Shown one piece after another: positions 46,276 to 54,107 of a stretch of 64,000 nucleotides of DNA. The stretch is taken from the NCBI RefSeq assembly GCF_900156105.1, contig NZ_FTMS01000013.1, positions 56,709-120,708 on the forward strand, written 5' to 3'. Below the pieces are notes generated by a model. It ran no database searches, was not told where the DNA came from, and saw nothing but the letters and a program-made list of their open reading frames with translations. Numbering within the stretch: the first letter of the stretch is position 1; each line of letters opens with the position of its first letter. Made by a program: the position numbers and the translations under genes. The stretch is from Alkalispirochaeta americana (lineage in GTDB: Bacteria; Spirochaetota; Spirochaetia; DSM-27196; Alkalispirochaetaceae).

Positions 46276-46889
46276 TTGAGAGACGGTTTAAACCCCGTTT
46301 GGGCGACAATGCGGTAAAACCCGCCTTTCTCACTCAGGACCTTTTTCCAACCCTCCGTTGCGTGGGCCTGGAAGGCCAAATCCGGCGAAGCGGGATGGAT
46401 AAACCAGGAATCGCTCCGGAGTTCCTCCTCAAGCTGGCCGGGGGCCCAACCGGAGTACCCCGCAAAGACCCGAACCTGGGGCCGTTCCTTCTCGGGAAGA
46501 GCCAGGTAGTCTTCTGAAGCCATATAGTCAAGAATGTGCTGGAACGAGGGTTCAAAGAAGACCCCCTTGCACGGTTCCAGGGCATGATCACTATGGTAGC
46601 GCCTGGGAATACCCGAATGAAGCACAAAAATATAGTTCTGCTGGACCGGCCCACCCACATACACTTTCAGGCCGGAGGCAGGAGAGCGCTCCAGGTTGTC
46701 CAGGACATCTCCCGCAACCACCTCGCTCTCCCGATTAACAACGAGGCCGAAGGCTCCCTCTTCGTTGTGGTCAACAAGAAGAACCACGGCACGAAAGAAG
46801 TTGGGGTCCTGCAGATCGGTCTCGGCGATCAGAAAATACCCTGTCAGGTCAGGCGGGTGGGCGCCGGTACGGTCATCCAAAGCACTCAT
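46272..46889 (-). CDS. YqgE/AlgH family protein
   Basis: A 205-residue member of UPF0301. LTGYFLIAETDLQDPNFFRAVVLLVDHNEEGAFGLVVNR is the family signature; VYVGGPVQQNYIFVLHS and VFAGYSGWAPGQLEEELRSDSWF complete it. AlgH was linked to alginate regulation in Pseudomonas, but the molecular role is unknown. The ATG at 46889 has no ribosome site: TTGCGC-16-TATACT ends seven bases upstream, so the mRNA is probably leaderless. It is convergent with the enzyme I gene. Confidence 0.92.
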   Translation of the reverse strand: MSALDDRTGAHPPDLTGYFLIAETDLQDPNFFRAVVLLVDHNEEGAFGLVVNRESEVVAGDVLDNLERSPASGLKVYVGGPVQQNYIFVLHSGIPRRYHSDHALEPCKGVFFEPSFQHILDYMASEDYLALPEKERPQVRVFAGYSGWAPGQLEEELRSDSWFIHPASPDLAFQAHATEGWKKVLSEKGGFYRIVAQTGFKPSLN

Positions 46890-46896
46890 GCCGCCC

Positions 46897-46924
46897 AGTA
46901 TACGCCTGAATGAAGAGAGCGCAA
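46897..46924 (-). promoter_or_regulatory. Promoter of the algH-like gene (leaderless type)
   Basis: TTGCGC (46924-46919), 16-bp spacer, TATACT (46902-46897), seven bases to the ATG. Confidence 0.6.
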
Positions 46925-46983
46925 AGCCCCCGCTCCAGGACCTCCCAGGGACGCCTCACAGGGTCGGGCCACAGGGACGGGCC

Positions 46984-49020
46984 TCACAAAGAGGAAAGAA
47001 TCGCCTCGACAGCGCCACGTCCCTCATAATTCGGGTGGGCCGCCAGTAGTTGCTCAAGGACCTCCCTCGCCTTCCCGGTCTCATCCCGAGCCACATGGAG
47101 TTCCCCCAGACGATGATAGGCGCCCCAGTAGTCCGGGTTCATTTTCACCACATCCTTCAGAGCCCGCTCGGCCCGGGAGTAGTCCTCGGCCCCCAGGTAG
47201 GCCAGGGCGAGGTTGTAGTGGGCTGACGCCTCGTTGGGCCGTGCCGCCACGGCTTCCCGGAAATGCTGTATTGCCCGGTCAAAAAGATCGCGGTCCAGAT
47301 AGACCCTGCCCAGGTTCGTATTGACCTGAAACCCCTCCGGCTCCTGGCGATGGGCCTGAAGGAGCACCTCCATTGCCTGATCGTGAGCGCCCAGGTTGTT
47401 CAACAGACGCCCCATCTCCGAGAGAGCCCGGGTATACCCGGAATCGCGCTGCACAGCCGTGGCATGGGCCGCAATTGCCTCCTCGTAGTTACCCAACCCC
47501 TCCTCGATCTGGCCCAGAGTGAAGTGGTACTCGGGGGGGCGTCCATCGACCCTGATTGCCTGACGGATAAAGGGGTGCGCTTCGCGGTACCGTCCTCGCT
47601 CGCTCAAAACCAGGGCAAGGTTGTAATTGTTCAGGGCGTTTTCGGGTTGAAGCTCCCGGGCCCGGGAGAAGTGGGTCTCCGCTCCCGCGAGATCTCCCTG
47701 GCGATACAGCGCCGTAGCCAGTCGGGAAAAATAACGCATGTCCGCATCGTGATGTTCCACAGCCTCTTCGAAGGCCTCCCGGGCTCCCTCGAGATCTCCC
47801 CGGTCAAGGAGGATATTGCCCAAACGGTACCATGAAGCGTGGTCGTCGGGACGCACCTCAATCGCAAAGCGAAAGGCCTGCATGGCCCGGCCGGTATCAC
47901 GCAGCTGCAGGTTGGTAACCCCCAGGTTGTGATAGGCGTTCCCGTATTCAGGGTCAATCCGCACACAGGCCTCGTAGGAGGCGCGAGCCGCCTGGAACTC
48001 CCGAGCCCTGTATTGAGCCCGCGCAAGCTCATACAGCACAGCAGCGCTCTCGGGGTTAATTCTGGCAGCCGACGAATAGGCCGCAATGGCGTCACTGAAG
48101 CGCTCGGTCTCGTAGTAGACCTGTCCCTGGACAAAGAAGGCATCCCAGACATCACGACTGCGGTCCAGGGCCTCCGACGCCAGCCGGAGCGCTTCCTGAC
48201 GGTTTCGGGAACTGGTTATATCCTCGTCGACATAACTCCGCGCCAGAGCAGCCAGAGCCTGCCCGTGGAGCTGGTTTTCCCGGCGGGAATCGGCCAGCGG
48301 GATATTGAGAACCCGATCCATCTTTCCCCGGAGTCGGGCGTAATCCCTGGCCTGAAGCAGATCCGGCGCCTGGGCAAGCAATTCCTGGATCTCTTCGGTT
48401 TTCTGGCGTTCTTCCGTATCAAGCCGCTCCAACTCGGCCTTTCGTTCAGCTTCGCGCCGCTCGGCCTCCTCCCGACGCCGCTGCTCTTCGGCAACTCGTT
48501 GCTCTGCCAGCTGTTGCTGCACCGCAAGCCGGGCCTCTTCGCGGCGGGCTTCAGCCTCGGCCCTTCGGGCAGCGGCTTCTGCCTCCTGGGCGGCCAATTC
48601 CCGGTCGCGACGGTCTTCTTCGGAGGAACGCTCTTGCCGTGTTTCCGCAGCGGCCCGAGCTGCCTCACGCCGCTCCTGCTCCTCCCGCGCAGCACGCTGC
48701 GCCTGGAGCGCACGAGCTTTCAGATCTCGCGCAGTCTGGTTATCCACATCCTCAATCAACACTTCATCGATGAGATTCAGGGCTCTGCTATATTCCTGGT
48801 TCTCCAGATAGTCCTTGGCCAGAACCAGCTTGTTTGCCCGGCGTTGCTCGGCGGGGTCGATATCATCGGCTTCTGTCCGTTCTTCCGCTACAGGCGGTTG
48901 CGACGGGGCCTCTGCACCTGAAGGACGGCCAAAATAGTAGGCAGCCCCCCCGCCGATAAGCAACGCCAGCAAGCCGATTCCGCCAAAAAGAAGAACCTTC
49001 TTTCGTGATTCATCAGTCAT
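46984..49020 (-). CDS. Membrane-anchored TPR protein with coiled coil
   Basis: A 678-residue protein. One membrane helix (about 9-29; VLLFGGIGLLALLIGGGAAYYF) is followed by a charged linker, one helical hairpin repeat (about 60-100), a long Ala/Glu/Arg-rich coiled coil (about 105-215) and at least ten tetratricopeptide repeats (about 270-675; for example AYHNLGVTNLQLRDTGRAMQAFRFAIEVRPDD and SAHYNLALAYLGAEDYSRAERALKDVVKMNPDY). TPRs are protein-binding scaffolds. An AGGGGG site precedes the ATG. It follows a second TPR gene on the same strand, and a third lies divergently, so the three may form one envelope complex. Confidence 0.88.
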   Translation of the reverse strand: MTDESRKKVLLFGGIGLLALLIGGGAAYYFGRPSGAEAPSQPPVAEERTEADDIDPAEQRRANKLVLAKDYLENQEYSRALNLIDEVLIEDVDNQTARDLKARALQAQRAAREEQERREAARAAAETRQERSSEEDRRDRELAAQEAEAAARRAEAEARREEARLAVQQQLAEQRVAEEQRRREEAERREAERKAELERLDTEERQKTEEIQELLAQAPDLLQARDYARLRGKMDRVLNIPLADSRRENQLHGQALAALARSYVDEDITSSRNRQEALRLASEALDRSRDVWDAFFVQGQVYYETERFSDAIAAYSSAARINPESAAVLYELARAQYRAREFQAARASYEACVRIDPEYGNAYHNLGVTNLQLRDTGRAMQAFRFAIEVRPDDHASWYRLGNILLDRGDLEGAREAFEEAVEHHDADMRYFSRLATALYRQGDLAGAETHFSRARELQPENALNNYNLALVLSERGRYREAHPFIRQAIRVDGRPPEYHFTLGQIEEGLGNYEEAIAAHATAVQRDSGYTRALSEMGRLLNNLGAHDQAMEVLLQAHRQEPEGFQVNTNLGRVYLDRDLFDRAIQHFREAVAARPNEASAHYNLALAYLGAEDYSRAERALKDVVKMNPDYWGAYHRLGELHVARDETGKAREVLEQLLAAHPNYEGRGAVEAILSSL

Positions 49021-49061
49021 ATTTGATATCCCCCTCCCACAGGTTCATCTGCTTCGTCCAC

Positions 49062-49094
49062 ACGTCATCAATACGTCATCAATACGTCATCAAT
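49062..49094. repeat. 11-bp tandem repeat, three exact copies
   Basis: acgtcatcaat at 49062-49072, 49073-49083 and 49084-49094, between two TPR genes. The spacing is one helical turn. Confidence 0.9.
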
Positions 49095-49121
49095 CAATCA
49101 GACAGGATCAATCAAACAGCA

Positions 49122-50003
49122 TTAATCCAGAATATCCAGCTCGTCGTCGAAATCACGGATATCCTCGCGATCCACCTCAAAAGTCCGGGCATCCTCACGG
49201 GATGACCCCAGCGATTCAAGAACGGAATCCATCATCTTCTGGCGACGCGCCGCAGCTTGCTGGCGCTCCCGCTCCTCCCGCTCGCGACGTTCCTCTTCTG
49301 CAATCCGCCGCGCCTCGGCCTCTTCCCGGGCCAGACGCTCTTCCTCTTCCTTTCGCAACTCCTCGGCCTGGATCGTCTCCCGAAGAAGCGCGATCATCTC
49401 CTGAATTTCTCTCCGCTGGGGGTTTGAAGGGCGCAAGGCCAGATAGCGCTCGTAGTCGCGCACAGCCAGATCATAATCGCCCAGTTTTACCTGAGCGTTC
49501 GCCCGATTCAGATAGGCCATCACCAGCGTGGCGTTCCGGTCGATCGCAGCGGAATACATGGCAACAGCCGCTTCCTGATGGTCCTGACGTCCCAGCAAAA
49601 GGGCCAAATCAAAGGCGATCCGGCCTCGCAGCTCCCGATCAAACCGGGAATCATCCAGGCCGCGCCGCAACAGCTCCTCGGCTTCACCAGAGTTCCCTGC
49701 CATCTCCCAAACCGAGGCAAGAAGCCGGAAAGCCTGACCGTTTCCCGGCTCGCGCTCCAGCAAGACCTCCAGCAACGGAATTGCCTCGTGATAGTTCCGG
49801 AACTGGACCTTCTCTACGGCACGTTCCCAGAGATCGCCTTCACCCGGTTGATTCGCAGCCAACTCCGGCGGAGCAGCCAGAAGCAGGAAAAAAACGACCA
49901 GAACAGACAGGACCGCCGGGAAGAAACCCGACAAAACCCAGGAGGCTTGCCTATTCTGCCGCAGATATTCATAATACCCCGCAATGGGTGTTGTAATAAT
50001 CAT
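49122..50003 (-). CDS. TPR protein with signal peptide and coiled-coil tail
   Basis: About 293 residues from the ATG at 50003, which overlaps the start of the divergent TPR gene by 20 bp. The export signal (RQNRQASWVLSGFFPAVLSV..., cleavage after a PELAA-type site) suggests the true start is nearer 49964, where a CTG codon follows a TATTAT -10 by six bases. TPR units occupy about 60-200 (HEAIPLLEVLLEREPGNGQAFRLLASVWEMAG; AYLNRANAQVKLGDYDLAVRDYERYLALRP). A Glu/Arg-rich coiled coil follows (about 215-265), then an acidic tail ending DFDDELDILD. It is probably periplasmic and co-transcribed with the larger TPR gene. Confidence 0.8.
   Translation of the reverse strand: MIITTPIAGYYEYLRQNRQASWVLSGFFPAVLSVLVVFFLLLAAPPELAANQPGEGDLWERAVEKVQFRNYHEAIPLLEVLLEREPGNGQAFRLLASVWEMAGNSGEAEELLRRGLDDSRFDRELRGRIAFDLALLLGRQDHQEAAVAMYSAAIDRNATLVMAYLNRANAQVKLGDYDLAVRDYERYLALRPSNPQRREIQEMIALLRETIQAEELRKEEEERLAREEAEARRIAEEERREREERERQQAAARRQKMMDSVLESLGSSREDARTFEVDREDIRDFDDELDILD
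49947..49975 (+). promoter_or_regulatory. Promoter of the TPR-Mrr-like gene (leaderless type)
   Basis: TTGCCT (49947-49952), 17-bp spacer, CATAAT (49970-49975), then eight bases to the ATG at 49984. On the opposite strand TATTAT (49976-49971) overlaps it. Confidence 0.6.
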
Positions 50004-51336
50004 CACTGTCCTGGGTGCGCTCATCGGATTCATCTCTTTCTTTATCGTCCGGAACCTGGTCGCTCCAAAGAAGATAGCCCGTGTGGAGCAACTTCTCAAG
50101 CAGAACAAGCCCTCTGCTGCGGTGAAAGTCGCAAAACAACACCTGGCCAGGGACCCCCGCAACCCCGAAGCTCACTATCTTCTGGGCCGGGCCTACCTGA
50201 TGGATTCAAAACCCGAGCTGGCCCTGATGGAGTTCCGAACGGTCAACCAGATAGGCCAGTTCGGAGGACTGGTCCCGGAGGTTCCCTTTCGCCGCCAGAC
50301 GGCAGAGCTCTTCCAGCGCTTCAACCAGCCCGAAGAGGCTCTCAAGGAATATCTCCTGCTCATCCAGAAAGACCCGGAGAACGCCGACAATTATTACCAG
50401 ACGGGAGTCCTTTTCGAGGAACGGGGCAAGGCCACAAAATCGATCAACTATTTCCGCAAGGCAATCCAGCTCCAGCCCCGCCACGGACTGTCCTATCTCC
50501 ATTTGGGGCTGATTCTCTACCGGGCAAAACGCTTTCCCGACGCCCTGGAATACCTCCAGAACGCCCTGAAGTATCAACCCGATCACTATCCAGCCTATTA
50601 TTACATCGGACGCATCCAGAAAGAAAACAAAGATTTCACGGGAGCCCTCCAGTCTTTTGAGTGGGCAACCAAGGCCCCGGAGTTCCGGACCAAGGCGCTC
50701 ATCGAGCGGGGAACCTGCTACATGGAGCAAAACAACCTGGAACGGGCAACCAGCGAGCTTGAGCGGGCGATCAACACCGGAAAAACTCCCTCCGAGGGGG
50801 ATCTCCTCTGGGCTCACTATTTCCTCGCCTCCTGCTACGAGAGGCAACGAAAAATTGAGTGGGCAATCGAACACTGGGAAACGATCTACAAACGAAAACC
50901 CAGCTTCCAGGATGTGGCAGAAAAACTCGGCCAGTATCAGGACCTCCGGCAAGACGACCATATCAAGGATTTCCTCACCGTTTCCCAGACGGAGTTTCGG
51001 GGCATGTGCGAGCGAATAGCCAGCACCTTGGGCTACACCATCCAAAGCGTCGAGGATCAGGACAACGGCGTGCAGATGATCGTCGTCGAGAGCGGCTCCA
51101 ACTGGCGGTCAAACAAGAAACTCCCCCGCCTCATCCAGTTTATTCGCGTAGCAGAAATAATCGACGAAAACACCATTCGGGAGATCCACGAAACGATGCG
51201 CTCCCAGGGACTCACCCGAGCCATGGTGATCGCCAGCAGCACCTACTCCCGCATGGCTCTGGACTTTGCAGAATCACGGCCCCTGGAGCTGTACAACAAG
51301 GATCATCTTCAGGAGTTTCTTAAAAAATCGTCGTGA
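49984..51336 (+). CDS. Membrane-anchored TPR protein with Mrr/restriction-endonuclease-like C-terminus
   Basis: A 450-residue protein. An N-terminal membrane helix (2-24) is followed by about seven TPRs (about 30-320; DNYYQTGVLFEERGKATKSINYFRKAIQLQPRHG). The last 110 residues look like the Mrr_cat restriction-endonuclease fold: MCERIASTLGYTIQSVEDQDNGVQMIVVES, then AMVIASSTYSRMALDFAESRPLELYNKDHLQEFL, the segment that in Mrr proteins reads as A-x-x-A-x-x-RPIELID. The catalytic D...(E/Q)xK is not evident (QMIVVES in its place), so it is likely a binding domain. The ATG has no ribosome site. The stop overlaps the GTG start of the phosphoesterase. Confidence 0.82.
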   Translation: MGVVIIITVLGALIGFISFFIVRNLVAPKKIARVEQLLKQNKPSAAVKVAKQHLARDPRNPEAHYLLGRAYLMDSKPELALMEFRTVNQIGQFGGLVPEVPFRRQTAELFQRFNQPEEALKEYLLLIQKDPENADNYYQTGVLFEERGKATKSINYFRKAIQLQPRHGLSYLHLGLILYRAKRFPDALEYLQNALKYQPDHYPAYYYIGRIQKENKDFTGALQSFEWATKAPEFRTKALIERGTCYMEQNNLERATSELERAINTGKTPSEGDLLWAHYFLASCYERQRKIEWAIEHWETIYKRKPSFQDVAEKLGQYQDLRQDDHIKDFLTVSQTEFRGMCERIASTLGYTIQSVEDQDNGVQMIVVESGSNWRSNKKLPRLIQFIRVAEIIDENTIREIHETMRSQGLTRAMVIASSTYSRMALDFAESRPLELYNKDHLQEFLKKSS

Positions 51337-52001
51337 AAATTCTCTGCGTAGCCGACCACATTGACCCTCTGGTGTACAGCGCCGCGGTAAAAACCCGTTT
51401 TTCCGACGTGACGATGGTGCTTGGTGCCGGAGATCTTCCCATGGAGTATCTGGGGTTCCTCTCATCGAGCCTCAACCGCACGGTGGGATTTGTCTTCGGC
51501 AACCACAATCTGAAAGCGCTTCCCCTCTTCCAGAGATCAAAAGCATCCCTTCTTGATCAGACGGCCCTCACTGCGCAAACACAAAACTATTACGGCTCCA
51601 CCTGTCTGGAAGGCCGCGTCATGCGCCTGGAGGGAATCCTCATTGCCGGACTGGGAGGCAGCATCCGCTATAACCGGGGCGAACACCAGTTCACCAATTT
51701 TGAGATGAATTGCCGCCTGCTGCGGCTTGTCCCCCGCCTTCTCTGGAACCGCCTGGTCCACGGCCGATACCTGGACATACTCCTCACCCATGCCCCGCCC
51801 CGGGGAATCCACGACGAGGAAGACCTCTGCCATCAGGGATTTACGGGTCTGCTCTGGTTCATGCGACGGTTCCGGCCCCGCTACCTCCTGCACGGCCATA
51901 TTCATCTCTATGATATAAACGCTAATCGGGTTTCACAGTATCATGACACAACAATTATTAACGTCTACGACCATTATGTATTAGACTATGAACTGGATTA
52001 A
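51333..52001 (+). CDS. Metallophosphoesterase (calcineurin-like)
   Basis: A 222-residue phosphoesterase starting at a GTG that overlaps the TPR gene stop (GTGA). The metal motifs are partly altered: KILCVADHIDPLVY replaces the usual D-x-H-G with DHID, GAGDLPMEYL corresponds to GDxx, FGNHN to GNH(E/D), and LTHAPPRG and LLHGHIHLYD supply the last His ligands. This pattern resembles Icc-like or UDP-sugar-type phosphoesterases. The substrate cannot be named. Translational coupling to the TPR-Mrr-like protein suggests joint function. Confidence 0.82.
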   Translation: MKILCVADHIDPLVYSAAVKTRFSDVTMVLGAGDLPMEYLGFLSSSLNRTVGFVFGNHNLKALPLFQRSKASLLDQTALTAQTQNYYGSTCLEGRVMRLEGILIAGLGGSIRYNRGEHQFTNFEMNCRLLRLVPRLLWNRLVHGRYLDILLTHAPPRGIHDEEDLCHQGFTGLLWFMRRFRPRYLLHGHIHLYDINANRVSQYHDTTIINVYDHYVLDYELD

Positions 52002-52112
52002 GCAGCCAGATATATCACGCTGTCCGGTACAGCCGGTTATCAGGCCACCGGTCCCGGAAAACGGAAGAGACCGGCGCACAAACTCAGGGTAAACGGGAGC
52101 CTCCTAGCGACG

Positions 52113-53096
52113 ATGCGCGAAATACTTGAAGCAGAGGCCAGGGAAGATTTCAACCGGGCCCGCAAAAACGCTTTCTTCAGTCAGATTTTCACTCTTTTCT
52201 CTTCGAACCAGGAGGGCCTTCTCTCTCTACAGGAAGTCCGGGAGAAGCTCATTCCCCGAGGAGAAACCTACCGGGGAATGAAAACGGTACCCCTCGATCA
52301 AATCGTAGGGAGCGAGGGCCGATACCGGGATTTCAACAGCCAGTTTCTTCCCCGTTACGAGCATTTGCGCAGCCGCTGGCAACGGGTCGATCTCGCACAT
52401 CTCACCGATATCATTCTCCCCCCCGTTACGCTGTACGAAGTCGGGGGAGTCTATTTTGTCCGGGACGGAAACCACCGAGTTTCGGTGGCTCGGTCCCAGG
52501 GAGTCAAGGAGATAGACGCCGAGGTGGTGGCCCTGGAGACGGAGATCCCCCTCCACGGCACAATGACCCGCGAGAACCTCCGAAAAGCTGTCATCAACCA
52601 CGAGAAAAAACTCTTTCTCCAGCGCCTGCATATCACGGAGTTCCTGCCCGAAGCAGACTTCACCGTAAGTGCCACGGGACGGTACGACGAACTGGAAAAG
52701 CACATTCACGGTCACAAATACTTTCTGAACGAGTGCCAGGTGGTGGAGATCCCCCTGGAGCAGGCCATAAAAAGCTGGTATGCCAACGTCTACCGCCCCA
52801 TCGTTCGGATCATCACCGAAAACAATCTGATGAGCCGCTTCCCCGACCGCACCCCCACCGATCTCTATCTCTGGATTGTTCGCCACTGGGACCAGCTGAA
52901 GGGGCAATACGGGCTTGACTTCCCCCTGAACGCAGCTGCCGAGGATTATGCCCGTCACTACGGGGCAAGCCGCGGGCACCGATTTCTCCGGTCGTTCCGG
53001 CTGGGAAGAAAGATACTCCATCTCCTCCTCCGCCTCCAGCGGTATCAACACCGTCGGAAAAAGAGACGCAGAATCAAGGAAGAAGAGGGTCTCTAA
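52113..53096 (+). CDS. ParB/sulfiredoxin-fold domain protein
   Basis: A 327-residue protein with a ParB-like nucleotide-binding motif (LYEVGGVYFVRDGNHRVSVARSQGVKEIDAEVV, about 108-142) preceded by VPLDQIVGSEGRYRDF. The C-terminal half has a conserved-looking region (YLWIVRHWDQLKGQYG) and ends in a basic tail (HRRKKRRRIKEEEG). It lacks the helix-turn-helix of chromosome-partitioning ParB. Similar proteins carry a DUF4032 domain and are called ParB-like regulators; function is not known. There is no clear ribosome site near the ATG; GGGAG lies 14 bases upstream. Confidence 0.7.
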   Translation: MREILEAEAREDFNRARKNAFFSQIFTLFSSNQEGLLSLQEVREKLIPRGETYRGMKTVPLDQIVGSEGRYRDFNSQFLPRYEHLRSRWQRVDLAHLTDIILPPVTLYEVGGVYFVRDGNHRVSVARSQGVKEIDAEVVALETEIPLHGTMTRENLRKAVINHEKKLFLQRLHITEFLPEADFTVSATGRYDELEKHIHGHKYFLNECQVVEIPLEQAIKSWYANVYRPIVRIITENNLMSRFPDRTPTDLYLWIVRHWDQLKGQYGLDFPLNAAAEDYARHYGASRGHRFLRSFRLGRKILHLLLRLQRYQHRRKKRRRIKEEEGL

Positions 53097-53812
53097 TCGT
53101 CCAGGCCCCGGTCGGAGTGCCAGGGGCCGGATTCGAGCCACAGTGCCGGGCCAGCCTGCGCCAGCAGAAAGAACTCCTGATCCCCCACAAAATCCCGAAA
53201 GTCCGCTCCCAAAGGAGCCGGCCCTGAGAGATCCCCCTGAAATTCCAGGACTCCCCGGTCAGTCCTGACAAAATGTCGCCCCCCCCCGGAAGCTGGAACA
53301 AGAGAAAAACCTGCCTCACTGGCGGAATCAGTTTTCAGGCGAGGAAAGGTGCCACACCCCGAAACCCCCGGCGGACGAGGGAGTATCTGCTCCATCTCGA
53401 CCGTTCGACCCGAGTAATCACCCACAGTCACGCGCAGAGGCCCCCGCGGCAGAGTTGCAGTACCGGGGAAAACAAGGCCTGGAGAACCAAACCAATGACG
53501 ATCATCGCGATGGTGGTGCTCCAGGTCCTGGCCGGAAAGCTCCCACCCAAAGCCCTGGTCGGGAAACTCCACAACCATCCAGGCCACGTCTTCGGGTCCA
53601 TCAGGATCATGGATATCGGCAAAGACCATCAGCCGTTCCTCAACGGAACCACGGACATCCGGGCAGGAAGCAACAATCGAGATTTCCATCTGCATGATTT
53701 CGGGATCGGCAGAACTACACCCCGAGACAGCCAGCACCGCGAGAAAACCCGCGCAGACCATCGGGAGAAACAAAAAAAAACGCCCACCGAGGGGCGCTTT
53801 ATAATAAACCAC
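53093..53812 (-). CDS. Predicted lipoprotein of unknown function
   Basis: About 239 residues from a GTG at 53812, ten bases after the rpsU stop. The signal region (YYKAPLGGRFFLFLP, then VCAGFLAVLAVSGC) ends in lipobox VSGC. The mature part has an Ig-like or beta-sandwich flavour (MVFADIHDPDGPEDVAWMVVEFPDQG; TLPRGPLRVTVGDYSGRTVE) but no recognised family. Its first codons contain the rpsU terminator stem and a run of nine T. A shorter start at the ATG 53761 would avoid this but leaves a signal peptide without positive charge. The stop overlaps the ParB-like gene by four bases on the opposite strand. Confidence 0.65.
   Translation of the reverse strand: MVYYKAPLGGRFFLFLPMVCAGFLAVLAVSGCSSADPEIMQMEISIVASCPDVRGSVEERLMVFADIHDPDGPEDVAWMVVEFPDQGFGWELSGQDLEHHHRDDRHWFGSPGLVFPGTATLPRGPLRVTVGDYSGRTVEMEQILPRPPGVSGCGTFPRLKTDSASEAGFSLVPASGGGRHFVRTDRGVLEFQGDLSGPAPLGADFRDFVGDQEFFLLAQAGPALWLESGPWHSDRGLDD
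53772..53796 (-). terminator. Intrinsic terminator of rpsU, inside the next gene's signal-peptide region
   Basis: On the minus strand CGCCC-CTCGGT-GGGCG followed by nine T residues (53780-53772). It lies 27 bp after the rpsU stop. Confidence 0.85.
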
Positions 53813-53822
53813 AGCGCCCCGC

Positions 53823-54032
53823 TCAGTAGCTGCGCGATGCCTGGGCTTTGCGGATTTTCTTCTGGATCTTCCGCTCCATTGACTTCTTTTTGCGATTCTT
53901 GATCGTGGAGGGTTTCTCAAAATATTCCCGCTTCTTCCACTCACGAATGATACCTTCTTTTTCTACCATTCGCTTGAATCGTTTGATGGCTTTTTCCAGG
54001 TTCTCGCCATCCTCGATCTTTACAACGGCGAT
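53823..54032 (-). CDS. rpsU: Ribosomal protein bS21, probable AUC start codon
   Basis: Small-subunit protein bS21, 69 residues: [20 protein letters not shown], then [16 protein letters not shown] and a basic tail. No ATG, GTG or TTG stands in frame near the expected start. An ATC at 54032 lies six bases after AAGGGGGT, a 7-of-8 match to the anti-Shine-Dalgarno complement, and gives the normal bS21 N-terminus. The in-frame TTG at 54095 coincides with the -35 box of a TTGACA-18-CATTAT promoter, so transcripts would start after it. CTG at 54056 is the other option. A rare start codon could make synthesis IF3-sensitive, as for infC. The gene has its own promoter and terminator. Confidence 0.85.
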   Translation of the reverse strand: MAVVKIEDGENLEKAIKRFKRMVEKEGIIREWKKREYFEKPSTIKNRKKKSMERKIQKKIRKAQASRSY

Positions 54033-54065
54033 ACAATCACCCCCTTCCTGGTACAGACTCGTTTC

Positions 54066-54095
54066 ATAATGCCCGGTAGCACCGGAATATGTCAA
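54066..54095 (-). promoter_or_regulatory. Promoter of rpsU
   Basis: TTGACA (54095-54090), 18-bp spacer, CATTAT (54071-54066). The predicted start is near 54059, leaving a leader of about 27 bases with a strong ribosome site. Confidence 0.65.
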
Positions 54096-54107
54096 CCGGC
54101 ATCCTCG

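Noticed and set aside
53823..54095. rpsU start at TTG 54095
   Set aside because: The TTG forms the -35 box of the rpsU promoter, so it would not be in the mRNA, and the added 21 residues do not belong to bS21.
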